A DNA stretch of 64,000 nucleotides from Clavaria fumosa (Eukaryota; Basidiomycota; Agaricomycetes; Agaricales; Clavariaceae): contig OX637798.1 in NCBI GenBank assembly GCA_951802425.1, positions 2,480,001-2,544,000 on the forward strand, written 5' to 3'. Shown one piece after another: positions 11,801 through 21,874 of this stretch. Within the stretch, counting starts at the first letter, position 1. Each line of letters begins with the position of its first letter. The position numbers were made by a program, and so were the translations under genes. Below the pieces are notes generated by a model. The model did not search any database and had not been told where the DNA came from. It worked only from the letters and a program-made list of their open reading frames with translations.

Positions 11801-13794
11801 TCAGATCAGTGTCATTCTCTTCAGATGGCACAAGAATTGTTTCAGGGTCTGATGACCAGACAGTGAGAGTATGGGATGCAGTCACTGGTGCTCATCTGCA
11901 GACACTTGAGGGCCATTCTGATGGGGTCACATCAGTGTCATCCTCTCCAGATGGCACAAGGATAGTTTCAGGGTCTGAGGATGAGACAGTGAGAGTGTGG
12001 GATGCAGTCACTGGTGCTCATCTGCAGACACTTGAAGGCCATTCTGATTGGGTCATGTCAGTGTCATTCTCTCCAGATGGCACAAGGATAGTTTCAGGGT
12101 CTGAGGACGAGACAGTGAGAGTATGGGATGCAGTCACTGGTGCTCATCTGCGGACACTTGAGGGCCATTCTCAGGATGTCACATCAGTGTCATTCTCTTC
12201 AGATGGCACAAGGATAGTTTCAGGGTCTGATGACAAGACAGTGAGAGTGTGGGATGCAGTCACTGGTGTTCATCTGCAGACACTTGAGGGCCATTCTCAG
12301 GATGTCACATCAGTGTCATTCTCTCCAGATGGCACAAGGATGGTTTCAGGGTCTGATGATGAGACAGTGAGAGTGTGGGATACAGTCACTGGTGCTCATC
12401 TACAAACACATGAGGGCCATTCTGACCAGGTCAGATCAGTGTCATTTTCTCCAGATGGCACAAAGATAGTTTCAGGGTCTAGGGACCAGACAGTGAGAGT
12501 GTGGGATACAGTCACTGGTGCTCATCTGCAGACACTTGAGGGCCATTCTCATTGGGTCAGATCAGTGTCATTCTCTCCAGATGGCACAAGGATTGTTTCA
12601 GGGTCTGATGACTGGACAGTGAGAGTGTGGGATGCAGTCACTGGTGTTCATCTGCAGACACTTGAGGGCCATTCTCAGGATGTCACATCAGTGTCATTCT
12701 CTCCAGATGGCACAAGGATGGTTTCAGGGTCTGATGATGAGACAGTGAGAGTGTGGGATACAGTCACTGGTGCTCATCTACAAACACATGAGGGCCATTC
12801 TGACCAGGTCAGATCAGTGTCATTTTCTCCAGATGGCACAAAGATAGTTTCAGGGTCTAGGGACCAGACAGTGAGAGTGTGGGATACAGTCACTGGTGCT
12901 CATCTGCAGACACTTGAGGGCCATTCTCATTGGGTCAGATCAGTGTCATTCTCTCCAGATGGCACAAGGATTGTTTCAGGGTCTGATGACTGGACAGTGA
13001 GAGTGTGGGATACAGTCACTGGTGCTCATCTGCAGACACTTGAGGGCCATTCTAGTTGGGTCAGATCAGTGTCATTCTCTTCAGATGGCACAAGGATTCT
13101 TTCAGGGTCTTATGACCAGACAGTGAGAGTGTGGGATACAGTCACTGGTGCTCATCTGCAGACACTTGAGGGCCATTCTAGTTGGGTCAGATCAGTGTCA
13201 TTCTCTCCAGATGGCACAAGGATTGTTTCAGGGTCTGATGACTGGACAGTGAGAGTGTGGGATACAGTCACTGGTGCTCATCTGCAGACACTTGAGGGCC
13301 ATTCTCATTGGATCACATCAGTGTCATTCTCTCCAGATGGTACAAGGATTGTTTCAGGGTCTTATGACAAGACAGTGAGAGTGTGGGATACAGTCACTGG
13401 TGCTCATCTGCACACACTTGAGGGCCATTCTGATTATGTCACTTCAGTGTCATTCTCTCCAGATGGCACAAGGATAGTTTCAGGGTCTTTTGATGAGACA
13501 GTGAGAGTATGGGATGCAGGAACTGGGGTCCTTCAAATTATTCACAGTGATTCAAACTGTGGGGGGTCATGGCCATACATCATCAATAATGGATGGTTAT
13601 CAACTTCCTTCCCAAGGCATAGGCTTTGTTGGATTCCTGTGGCTTATCGTAGCTATTATGCCACACATGCATCCACTATTGATCAAGTGGCAGGGGTCAC
13701 ACCCCATAATTCCATCTTTTCCCTCCAATTCACTGCCTTGCATTCCTACCTCCATACACAGTTTCAAATACCTCTGCCTTCATATAATTCTTAG
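8840..13794 (+). CDS. NACHT-WD40 NLR-like protein, copy B (15 WD40 repeats)
   Basis: Eight exons: 8840-9019, 9077-9210, 9266-9404, 9461-9496, 9555-9650, 9716-9743, 9796-11369 and 11428-13794; the phases close to give 1517 residues. Residues 1-151 form a helical N-terminal domain (GVPGLQEGIKGLVVLLDAIQ ... RRFLTRDRD ... DSIHQFL) resembling the MLKL/HeLo-like bundle of basidiomycete NACHT proteins (family-level inference). Residues about 164-195 are four heptads of EHAARAE type. NACHT: P-loop GVAGSGKTT (Lys about 280), Walker B LVVIDALDE (Asp about 377), FLITSRP; then a helical region with RLIHPSFFDFIVD. From about residue 804 there are 15 WD40 repeats of 42 residues, with repeats 6-8 copied as 9-11, and a tail with LCWIPVAYR. 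The intron after exon 6 starts gtaagg where the other copies have gtatgg; both are usable. Exons 1-7 are nearest copy D. Inferred role: non-self recognition or cell-death receptor. Confidence 0.93.
9555..9650 (+). repeat. 21-bp heptad-coding tandem repeat, exon 5 of copy B
   Basis: Exon 5 is almost wholly a 21-bp tandem repeat, each unit encoding E-H-A-A-R-A-E or a variant. Unit number differs between paralogs without breaking the frame: A 3 (252-326), B 4, C 3 (25143-25217), D 4 (36921-37016), E 3 (47561-47635), F 1 (56928-56960). A seven-residue period is what a coiled-coil linker would show. Confidence 0.85.
12283..13038 (+). repeat. 378-bp tandem duplication of three WD40 repeats in copy B
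   Basis: 12283-12660 and 12661-13038 are two apparently identical 378-bp units in the aligned part. Each has three WD40 repeats beginning LEGHSQDV, HEGHSDQV and LEGHSHWV, including the rare HEGHS start and MVSGSDDE. This takes the copy from 12 to 15 repeats in frame. Confidence 0.9.
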
Positions 13795-14591
13795 CTCTTG
13801 TCCATGGGACCCCCACCAAGCACAGGGTGTGAAGATGGTGAAATGAGGAATAAAATATAACTTGAATCAAAATGTGTACTCACATCTCAGTGAGAGGATT
13901 TCTATAACAGCCTCAGTCACTTCTTTTGTATGTCAGAGGTCTGAATAATAATCAGAGCTGCCAAATTGCTGCAGGAAGCCTTGTGCCATTGGTTTCAAGT
14001 CCATAAGCACAGCACTTCCCAGCATCAAATATGTAGCCCCCAGAGATTTCCTGACAAAGTTATTTTTTCATGCAACATGCTTAGGCAAGAAGATATACAG
14101 GTATTGTTAGAAAGCCATGCCCCAATGGGTTGAAGCAAGGATATTATGATAGCACCATCACACTAACAAATTTACCTCAAGAGAGGCCAAGCTGAAAATG
14201 AGCAGAGGCAAAGCTGACAACAGACGAAGTGATGCTGATGTAAAGAGAATGAAAACTACACCTCATGAAGAGACATATTTTGATCAAGATTACATCCAGG
14301 TCAGAAGATAATGATAGATACAGCTGGTCATGCAGGAATGGAAAGAAGGCAAAAACAAAACAAAAAAAAGGAAGAAAAAGAATTAACTGAGAGACAACAC
14401 CGCTGAGATGCTCGAGGGGAGGCATTCCGCATTGACGACTATCATGAGCGAGTAGCGATAGATACAAAAGACAAGAAAAGGGTAAAGGTGGGGAGAGGCT
14501 GAATGGCTGAATGGCAAAAAAAAGAATAGATTATGCACTATTACAAGGCGAGCGCTTGAGACAAAGCCGCGAAATGAGAGGGCGGGGGCGT
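13795..14591. other. spacer after copy B
   Basis: NLR 3' flank with an AATAAA-type polyadenylation hexamer at 13849-13854, then Galpha 3' flank from about 14275. No gene seen. It differs from the A and C spacers in lacking the doubled 21-bp unit. Confidence 0.55.
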
Positions 14592-16729
14592 TTACATTAG
14601 TTCTGCATGGCGCAGATGGTCTCGCAGTATGATCTCTTTGACTGAGGGCAAGTGGGCGGTTGGTCAGTCACAAGCTCACTGAAAAGAGGGTGAGGATGGG
14701 GAGGGGAGACCAGAGGAGGCTTACCAGTGCCCAGGATGACCGCCGTGGATTCCGTATCCTATGCACACAGATACCATCAATGCCGAATGGGCGAAACGAA
14801 GGCCAATGCGTACGATGACTGAAGTAAGGTGGAAGAAGAAGGGGCATGGCTCGGGGGAGTGTTTCCGTTGTATCTCCCTGAAGTGCTGCTGGAAGTCTTG
14901 AGAAGGCAACCATCAAACAATAAGGAAAGAAGCGAAAAGAAATGGGATAAAACGACACGAACACTTGGTCGCAGTAGGCAGGTCGTTCTTCCGATCGCCA
15001 AAGCTGGGCATGCTGTCCTTGATGCGGACGCCGCGGCGCAGCTTCGAGTCGAGGATGTCGCACTTGTCGAGGAAGAGGATCATCTGCGTTTGTGCGAGCC
15101 ACTTGCACGCGCACACCGCCTGCCACAGCAGGTAGCTGTCCTCGAGCCGTTCATGCGCCGGTCCTCCAAAAGCTTCGAAGCCGAAGCACGAGATCGGCGC
15201 GAGGAAGATGATCGCGTTCACGTCGTCGAAGTAGGGGTACCATGCCGCGCGCTGTGTGAAGACGTGGGGGGGGAGTTGGTCAGCCGGCCTGGACACCCTC
15301 GGGTATCAGTGGTACGCACAGATGACCGGGTCCCCCCACATCGTACATGAGCCGTTCCTGGCCAACCCTGCGACCTGTATCGATTCAACGGAGGGGCGGT
15401 CAGGATGAAGGCCGCTTTCAAAGGGAGGGGGGGAAATAAAGGAGATGGAACGCATCGTGGTCAAACACGAATTTGTACTCCTGCACGCCAAGCGTGTGCA
15501 GATGGGCTCCAATGACATCTGCGTCCGTTGGCTGGTAGTGGCGCATGGCGGCTCGCTCGACGTCGTTTTAGGAAGCTGCGCAGGGGGCAAGCGGGTCAGC
15601 ACGCAGCACAGCAACGAAAGAGCAATAATAATAATAATAAAGCAATAGTCCCAAACGTCACATTGATACGCACAATCTTGGGGTCTCCTCAAGCCTGACA
15701 TTCCGCTTGGCCAGAGCAGATCGCAACATAAGGTCCTCCCATATCGCCTTCATGTCGTCTGCGCACGACCCAATGACTTCCGTGATGTCGTTCAGCTCCA
15801 CGCCCCAACCGCGCCTCGCAACGGGGGTCTGCTGCTGCGCCTCTCCCACAGCACCAGCCGCAGCGGCGGCAGCCCGCCCACAGCGGAAGCGGTCCAGTGC
15901 AGTCTTCCACCCGTTGCGCGAGTTGATCGAGAATTCTTGCTGCTGCTGCATGCGGAACGCCGGGGCTTGTGTCCGTGTCGTCGAACGGCGCAGCGGTCGT
16001 GATGAAGGTGGAGTGCACCTCGCTCGCGGCGGCGCCGAGACGCCGCTCGAGGTCCGTCTGGATGCGCCGCAACGGCCCGAGGCGGAGCTTCAGGAGATGG
16101 AGTTTTTCAGTGAAATGCTGCTGCTGCCGGAGGTGGTGTGGTTGCAGCGAGGACGAGAGACGCCGGTGGGGGTGCCAGCTATGGCGGCGGAGGAAGAGGG
16201 GGCGCCTGTAGCGGTGGCCATTTCGTCGGAAAGGAGGTCGAGTATGGCGTTGACATCGCGGACGAGGTCGAGCTGGATGACGGCGCGCCATGAGGCACGT
16301 TCTTCCTGCCATTCACGGCGGGCGTAGGTGAGCTGAAAATCTGTGGTGCGTTTGTGTGGTGGGGGTTCCACGAGCGTTAGCGGTAAGATCAACGAGCGTC
16401 AAGAGATGGGTGGCGCACTTTTGAGGGTGGGGGATTTACCTGGTAGACGTCGTTTGATCAGGTGGAAAGCAGTGGGGTTAATGATGATGGACGTGGGTGT
16501 GAGAGAAATAACAAGACGCACCGCTCTCGCTCTGTCCCAGGAGGGAGACCTTGACGGGGCGCTTCTTACGTCGGAGCGCCGCCTTTTCCTGGCGGATCTA
16601 CTCGTCGATCTTCTCGCTGACGCGGCGGGCGTGGTACTCGGCGAGCTCGCGCGCCTCGTGCTTTGCCAGCGTCTTGTCATGTGGGGGGGCGAGGACGGCG
16701 GCGAGTGGGTCGTCGTCGTTGATGCGCAT
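14592..16729 (-). pseudogene. Galpha subunit pseudogene 2 (after copy B; best-preserved splice sites)
   Basis: The most informative Galpha copy. From ATG at 16729: N-terminal helix RINDDDPLAAVLAPP; P-loop exon RPVKVLLLGQSES; intron; a 21-nt microexon at 16429-16449 encoding G-KSPTLK between good AG and GT sites; then NFQLTYARREWQEERASWRA, VIQLDLVRDVNAILDLLSDE, LLKLRLGPLRRIQTDLERRL, SINSRNGWKTALDRFR, AIWEDLMLRSALAKRNVRLEE, switch-II start YDVGG, DDVNAIIFLAPISCF, MILFLDKCDILDS, REIQRKHSPEPRPFFFHLTS, DTESTAVILGT and final exon KEIILRDHLRHAELM. Defects: TAG in the N-terminal helix (16598-16600), a frame change in the Gln-rich stretch, another near SPGVP, and NKxD changed to DKCD. In the P-loop, GKST has become GKSP. 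A functional relative presumably exists elsewhere in the genome. Confidence 0.85.
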
Positions 16730-17209
16730 GTCTTGGACGGGGGTTCTGGGTGGATGGATGGGGAGAAGGGGAAAGGGGGTGGGATGGAGGGGCGCGGGTA
16801 CGGATACGGGTGAGGCGCGAGACGGGTGTCGCGGATGGGGAAGAGGAGGAGAAGAAGGGAGCTGTGAGCGTTGTAGGCTTGAAAAGATGAGAGAAATTTC
16901 AAGTTTAAAATTCTATGTTTAATCGAATCATCGAATGAAAATCCTTCCCCAGACTGGAAGGTGAATCATTGATCGGATAGAGTCGTTTCGGTCTCGCATT
17001 CGTCTGAACATGGAGTGACCGAGATTTGATGAGTCGATGACATCATCGGGGTTGCGACCCCTTGCACCACATGACCTTGATCCTCGCAGTAATCTCGATG
17101 CCATCTTTAGCGGATATATCACTTGCTTTCCCTCACCGGACAAAGGGAGTTTTACTGAGTACATCTATGGACTATTCATAGTACTGCATTCGAGCTGGTC
17201 ATGTCACTT
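16730..17209. promoter_or_regulatory. divergent Galpha/NHE spacer, left part (split by copia)
   Basis: Matches the spacer at 44152-44700 between Galpha 4 and NHE 4, so it would lead into NHE 2 if the retrotransposon were absent. It holds a GATGACATCATCG motif near 17034. Nothing coding seen. Confidence 0.45.
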
Positions 17210-17214
17210 CAATT
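17210..17214. repeat. target site duplication CAATT (left, copia)
   Basis: CAATT directly precedes the left LTR and recurs at 22140-22144 directly after the right LTR. The uninterrupted paralogous site near 44697-44703 (AAGCAATTATCC) has it once. Confidence 0.9.
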
Positions 17215-17479
17215 TGTTGAGTATGGGGGTTCGCCCATATCGAGCAACATTACATAATATATATATCAACAGACGTTCGCGCCTTTTTACCTCAGTTCTC
17301 TCTCTCGAGACTGAGGTATGATTCTCTACTACACTCATTATATTAGCCTAACTAATAGCCTGCCCTTAGACTTAGCTTACTGTCTTTACAGGCAAATACA
17401 CCTAGTTCTCTCTCTCGAGACTGAGACTTAGCTTACTGTCTTTACAGTTTCACACTGCCGGATCAGACACCTCGCCATA
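17215..17479 (+). repeat. copia left LTR
   Basis: Starts TGTTGAGTATGGGGG and ends CTCGCCATA, so the ends are TG..TA and not the usual TG..CA. Two internal motifs each occur twice: CTCTCTCTCGAGACTGAG and CTTAGCTTACTGTCTTTACAG. The promoter and polyadenylation signals would lie here. Confidence 0.93.
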
Positions 17480-17492
17480 GATTATGAGACCC
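17480..17492 (+). promoter_or_regulatory. copia primer-binding site (half-tRNA type)
   Basis: GATTATGAGACCC follows the LTR with no spacer. It is complementary to GGGTCTCATAATC, the anticodon-loop sequence (CAT anticodon) of a Met tRNA, and not to a tRNA 3' end. This fits priming by a tRNA-Met half-molecule as described for Drosophila copia. Inference from sequence only. Confidence 0.6.
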
Positions 17493-17553
17493 GCTTGACG
17501 CAGGCTACTCAGAAAGATCCCAACTAGTCTTCAGTCCTTTTTCTTTCAAATTT

Positions 17554-20500
17554 ATGACTGGCTCAAACGCTCCCAATCCCCCTCTACCTCCCACTACTAC
17601 AGAGGCCACCAGACCCGCCAACCGTGAAAAAATGTCAAATCGGCTTTTCGACATTGATCGGTTGAAGAACGATGGTTCCAACTATCAAGTCTGGAGCTCA
17701 CAGATGCGGCTAATCCTCCGGAACCGTAATCTGTGGGCAATCGTAGACGGCACCGAAACCGAACCACCACATACGGATACCGCTGCACATGCCGACTGGG
17801 AAGCACGCGAATGGGATGCTCAAGCCCAAATCCTTCTCACTCTTGAAACTGACCCATATTCTGGGGTAGTTGCCGCTCAGACATCAAAAGAAGCCTGGGA
17901 AGGCCTCCGGGATCGATACCAGGGCACTGGGCTACAAACCGCCGCTCTACACATCGCAGCTCTTTTCCAGACAAAGCTGTCTGATGAACAGCCCTTCGAA
18001 TCGCAACTCAATGCCCTACTCGAGCGTTGGCGAATCCTCAAATCCCATGGAATTTCCCTCGATGAGAGCGTGATCGCTATCGCAATTATCATTGCGTTAC
18101 CAGACTCCTACTCTGTACTTAGGTCCATACTGCTTTCTCAATCAGCCCTGCCGAAAATACAAGCCGTTAAGAACTCAATTCTTACTGAGGAACAGGTCTG
18201 CACTGCTGGCGCAAACGTACCACCTACTGCGTTGAAAGTCCAAGCGAAGGGAAGGTGGCAGGGCGGGAATGCAAAAGAAAAAGACCAAGATGGAGAAAGG
18301 GATAAGACAAAAGATGAGAAAGGGGAGCGAAAGAAGAAGAAATGCGATTTCTGCGGTCGCACAGGCCACATCGAGGACGAATGCCGCAAGAAAAAGACAG
18401 CAATCAGTGCCCTTGAAGCGAAGGTTAACCAGGACAAGGACAGGCTGTCAGACGCAGTCGCCAATCTTGCACGACTCGATGATTATGACTCAAATTACTT
18501 GCGCGCACCAATTCGATTACTCCTGGCACACTTTGACACCACTACATCTACTCCCCCTGCTCCGAGGCTCAATGTCGTGAAACTACCTACTCCAGGAAGC
18601 CGTAAATGGATACTCGACTCTGGTGCAAGTGAGCCCATGACCTCCTGCCGCAGTTGGTTCGCAGCCTACCACACCTTTGATACGCCTCGCCGTGTCTATC
18701 TAGGTGACAAGAGATACATCCTGGCACCTGGCAAGGGACAGGTCATCCTCGAGGCTAAACTAAGAAATGGTGAACGAAGGCTAACAACGCTTCACGATGT
18801 CTATCATGTGCCGCACCTTGATGGTAATTTACTGTCCGTCTCGCACCTGACTCGTCGCAAATACCGAATAACCTTTGACACGGCCGGATTCCAAATTACT
18901 GATCCACAAGGCCAGCTCATAGCCCAAGGTATTGAGTCGCAGGGTTTGTTCATCCTCAATGCTTCAACCTATGTTGAGCACGCATACAACGTTGTCCTCA
19001 ACCACCCCTCTGAAATCCATAACCCAGTTCCTCTTGCCCTCGCCGTCAGAACATGCGAATCCTCCACCGACATCGCCACCTGGCACCGGCGCCTTGGGCA
19101 TGCCAGCTACGATGCCATTCGTCACCTAGCAAGGTCTGGACTAGTAAAGGGAATGAAACTCAAGGGTGAAGATCAACCAATGGACACCATCTGCCAGCCT
19201 TGCCTTGCTGGCAAGCAAACTCGAGATGTCATCCCAAAGAAATCCACTGCCGAACACCCGCATCCCCTCTACCGGATCTACTCAGATCTATGTGGGAAGA
19301 TGTCTGTCTTAACACCGGCTAAGCAGCAGTATTTCATGACTTTCGTTGACGGCTACTCATCGTTCCTTATGGTTGCGCTCCTTAAAGCCAAGAGCAAAGC
19401 TTTTGAGAACGTCAAGGACTTCATCGCTCGTGCTGAAGTCATCACCGGTGCACGCGTCAACTACTTTCGCAGTGATGGTGGTGGTGAATATGACTCAGCT
19501 GAGTCACAGACGTATTTTAAAGCCCGTGGCATCCACCATGAAAAAACTAATGCAGACACCCCGCAGGAAAATGGAGTAGCTGAGAGGATGAATCGCACAC
19601 TGATGAATGACACTCGGTCGATGCTATATGATGCCGGCCTCCCACTCAAATACTGGGGAGATGCCATACTCTATGCTACCCAAATTCATAATGTCAAACC
19701 GACGCGTTCACAGCAGGATGGCCTCACTCCGTATGAGGCCTTTACGGGCAATAAACCGGACATCTCGCGTTTCAGAGTATTTGGCTGCAAGGCATACGCA
19801 CACATACCGGAAGCTAAACGTCATAAACTTCAACCTAGAACACTTGAGTGCGTCTTCCTCGGCTTCGCTGATCATCGCCACGCCTATCGCTTGCTCCATA
19901 AACCTACTGGTCGTATTATTGAATCACGCGACGTAATCTTTGATGAAGGAAATGGAGACCTACCTTCACGCGTTACTCTTGACACAGACCCTCTCCTTAC
20001 ACCTGATCCAGACCTTGACGAATGCCCAACAGCCAGGCACGATGATTCAGATGCAGTCGACGACTGTGCCAATGAAAACGCACCTCTGCAAGCCCCAGCA
20101 GTGCCTCCTCCACCACCTCCTGACGTTCAAGAGCCACGCCGTTCAGCACGGGCACGTAAGGCACCCATTCAAGATGATGACGAACGCTATACTCTCACAT
20201 CATATGGACGAAGGAGAGAGGATAACACACGAGAGGTTGGAGCACAAGTGGGCGCTAACAGCGACTCAGCACAGGAAAGCGAGCCACATGCGCACGCAGC
20301 AAGGACTTCCCCCGACGAGGATCCGACAACTTATAGTGAAGCAATGAGGAGTGCGGATGCAGAGCAATGGCTTGAAGCCTGTGCCGCCGAGCTATTGTCC
20401 CTTCAGAAGATGAATACGTATGAGGTTGTGAAACGCCCACCTGACAGGAAGGTCATCCCAAGCAAATGGGTCTTCAAAACCAAACGCGGCCCTAACGGCG

Positions 20501-21861
20501 AAATTGTGAGATACAAAGCACGCGTTGTTGCTAAGGGGTATGCACAGGTCCCTGGCCTTGACTTTGACGAGACATTTGCTCCAGTCGTCAAGTTCGCAAC
20601 GATACGCACCCTCCTAGCTTTCGCCGCGCACCACAACCTTGAAATTCATCAGCTTGATGTAAAGACAGCTTTCCTCCATGGCGAACTAAAAGAAGAGATC
20701 TTCGTCCAGTGTCCACCGGGCTCTCAAGGAAAGGGAGACGAAGCCTGGCGCCTACTGAAGTCCATCTATGGACTCAAACAGGCGAGTCGCGAGTGGTATG
20801 CCAAGATTCTGGCCGAGTTCATGGACCTGGGCTTCACCCATTTACACTCTGACTATGCTGTCTTCTACAAGCGGACAGGCGGAACGCTCATCATTATCGC
20901 TATCTACGTCGATGACATGCTCCTGTTCTCTAACTCACTTGGACTGATCGAGCACTTCAAGAAGCAGCTTGGAACTAGATTCGAGATCACAGACCTTGGT
21001 GAGGCTCGTTGGATCCTCAACATGGAAGTTACGCATGACAAGCAACGACGCACCATATCCCTCTCCCAACGGCAATACATCGAAGATATCCTCGAACGCT
21101 ACGGGATGTCTGGATGCCGCCCTGCTAGCACCCCAGTCCCTGCAAACTTTCAGCTTGAAAAGTTATCAGAAGCTGAGTTCGATCCACAGCTGTACCAGAG
21201 CCAGCTTGGCGCGATAATGTATGCGATGCTGGGGACACGTCCAGACCTTGCCTATGCTGTCCAAATGCTCAGTCAGCACGCAGCCACACCTGGTGAACGT
21301 CACCTTAATGCGCTCAAACACGTCTTCCGCTATCTACGCAAAACAACCGACACCAAGCTCGTTTTCAGCGGATCAGAAAAGGCCCTGGCACTTGTTGGCT
21401 ATGTCGATGCGGATTGGGCCAATGATCCCAACGACCGACGCTCAATCAGCGGATTTGTATTCCTACTTGGGGATGGAGCCGTGACCTGGACTTCGCGCAA
21501 GCAGAAACTTGTCGCCCAGTCTAGCACCGAAGCTGAGTACATTGCTGGCGCACTCGCCACAAATGAAACGCTCTGGCTTCGTCAGATGCTCCAGGAACTG
21601 GGTGAAGAACCGAAGGAGGCGACGAAGCTGATGGTGGACAATCAAGGGGCGATTGCGCTTGCCAAAAACCCGGTCTTCCACAAGAAAACAAAACACATCG
21701 CTGTTCGATATCACCACATGCGACACCACTTTGAAGCAGGCGAAATCGCACCTGAATACATATCGACAAACGAGCAAGTTGCTGACGTCTTGACAAAAGG
21801 ACTACCACGGCCGAAGCACGAAGCGTTTGTCAGGAAGATGGGAGTAGCGTTGCCCGCATAA
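17554..21861 (+). CDS. copia gag-pol polyprotein
   Basis: 1435 codons, uninterrupted. Gag occupies the first part (NYQVWSSQMRLILRNRNLW) and ends in a CCHC zinc knuckle CDFCGRTGHIEDEC (residues about 264-277). Aspartic protease: ILDSGAS (Asp about 355). Integrase: HHCC finger from WHRRLGHAS (His about 511) and catalytic triad Asp about 578 (YSDLCG), Asp about 641 (RSDGGGEY) and Glu about 677 (GVAER), with the expected 35 residues between the last two. Reverse transcriptase: KWVFKTKRGPNGE and YVDDM (about 1119-1123). RNase H: GYVDADWAND (Asp about 1285) and SSTEAEYIA. All catalytic residues are present, so it may be autonomous. Its codon use is unlike that of the AT-richer NLR genes around it. 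Confidence 0.97.
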   Translation: MTGSNAPNPPLPPTTTEATRPANREKMSNRLFDIDRLKNDGSNYQVWSSQMRLILRNRNLWAIVDGTETEPPHTDTAAHADWEAREWDAQAQILLTLETDPYSGVVAAQTSKEAWEGLRDRYQGTGLQTAALHIAALFQTKLSDEQPFESQLNALLERWRILKSHGISLDESVIAIAIIIALPDSYSVLRSILLSQSALPKIQAVKNSILTEEQVCTAGANVPPTALKVQAKGRWQGGNAKEKDQDGERDKTKDEKGERKKKKCDFCGRTGHIEDECRKKKTAISALEAKVNQDKDRLSDAVANLARLDDYDSNYLRAPIRLLLAHFDTTTSTPPAPRLNVVKLPTPGSRKWILDSGASEPMTSCRSWFAAYHTFDTPRRVYLGDKRYILAPGKGQVILEAKLRNGERRLTTLHDVYHVPHLDGNLLSVSHLTRRKYRITFDTAGFQITDPQGQLIAQGIESQGLFILNASTYVEHAYNVVLNHPSEIHNPVPLALAVRTCESSTDIATWHRRLGHASYDAIRHLARSGLVKGMKLKGEDQPMDTICQPCLAGKQTRDVIPKKSTAEHPHPLYRIYSDLCGKMSVLTPAKQQYFMTFVDGYSSFLMVALLKAKSKAFENVKDFIARAEVITGARVNYFRSDGGGEYDSAESQTYFKARGIHHEKTNADTPQENGVAERMNRTLMNDTRSMLYDAGLPLKYWGDAILYATQIHNVKPTRSQQDGLTPYEAFTGNKPDISRFRVFGCKAYAHIPEAKRHKLQPRTLECVFLGFADHRHAYRLLHKPTGRIIESRDVIFDEGNGDLPSRVTLDTDPLLTPDPDLDECPTARHDDSDAVDDCANENAPLQAPAVPPPPPPDVQEPRRSARARKAPIQDDDERYTLTSYGRRREDNTREVGAQVGANSDSAQESEPHAHAARTSPDEDPTTYSEAMRSADAEQWLEACAAELLSLQKMNTYEVVKRPPDRKVIPSKWVFKTKRGPNGEIVRYKARVVAKGYAQVPGLDFDETFAPVVKFATIRTLLAFAAHHNLEIHQLDVKTAFLHGELKEEIFVQCPPGSQGKGDEAWRLLKSIYGLKQASREWYAKILAEFMDLGFTHLHSDYAVFYKRTGGTLIIIAIYVDDMLLFSNSLGLIEHFKKQLGTRFEITDLGEARWILNMEVTHDKQRRTISLSQRQYIEDILERYGMSGCRPASTPVPANFQLEKLSEAEFDPQLYQSQLGAIMYAMLGTRPDLAYAVQMLSQHAATPGERHLNALKHVFRYLRKTTDTKLVFSGSEKALALVGYVDADWANDPNDRRSISGFVFLLGDGAVTWTSRKQKLVAQSSTEAEYIAGALATNETLWLRQMLQELGEEPKEATKLMVDNQGAIALAKNPVFHKKTKHIAVRYHHMRHHFEAGEIAPEYISTNEQVADVLTKGLPRPKHEAFVRKMGVALPA

Positions 21862-21874
21862 GTGCGAGTGGGCG

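Noticed and set aside
15707..16327. 206-codon + strand frame over Galpha 2
   Set aside because: Antisense to the Galpha helical domain; Arg/Ala-rich low-complexity translation typical of a shadow frame.
16730..17214. Separate promoter or gene upstream of the copia LTR
   Set aside because: It aligns with the uninterrupted Galpha/NHE spacer at 44152-44700 and has no frame of its own.
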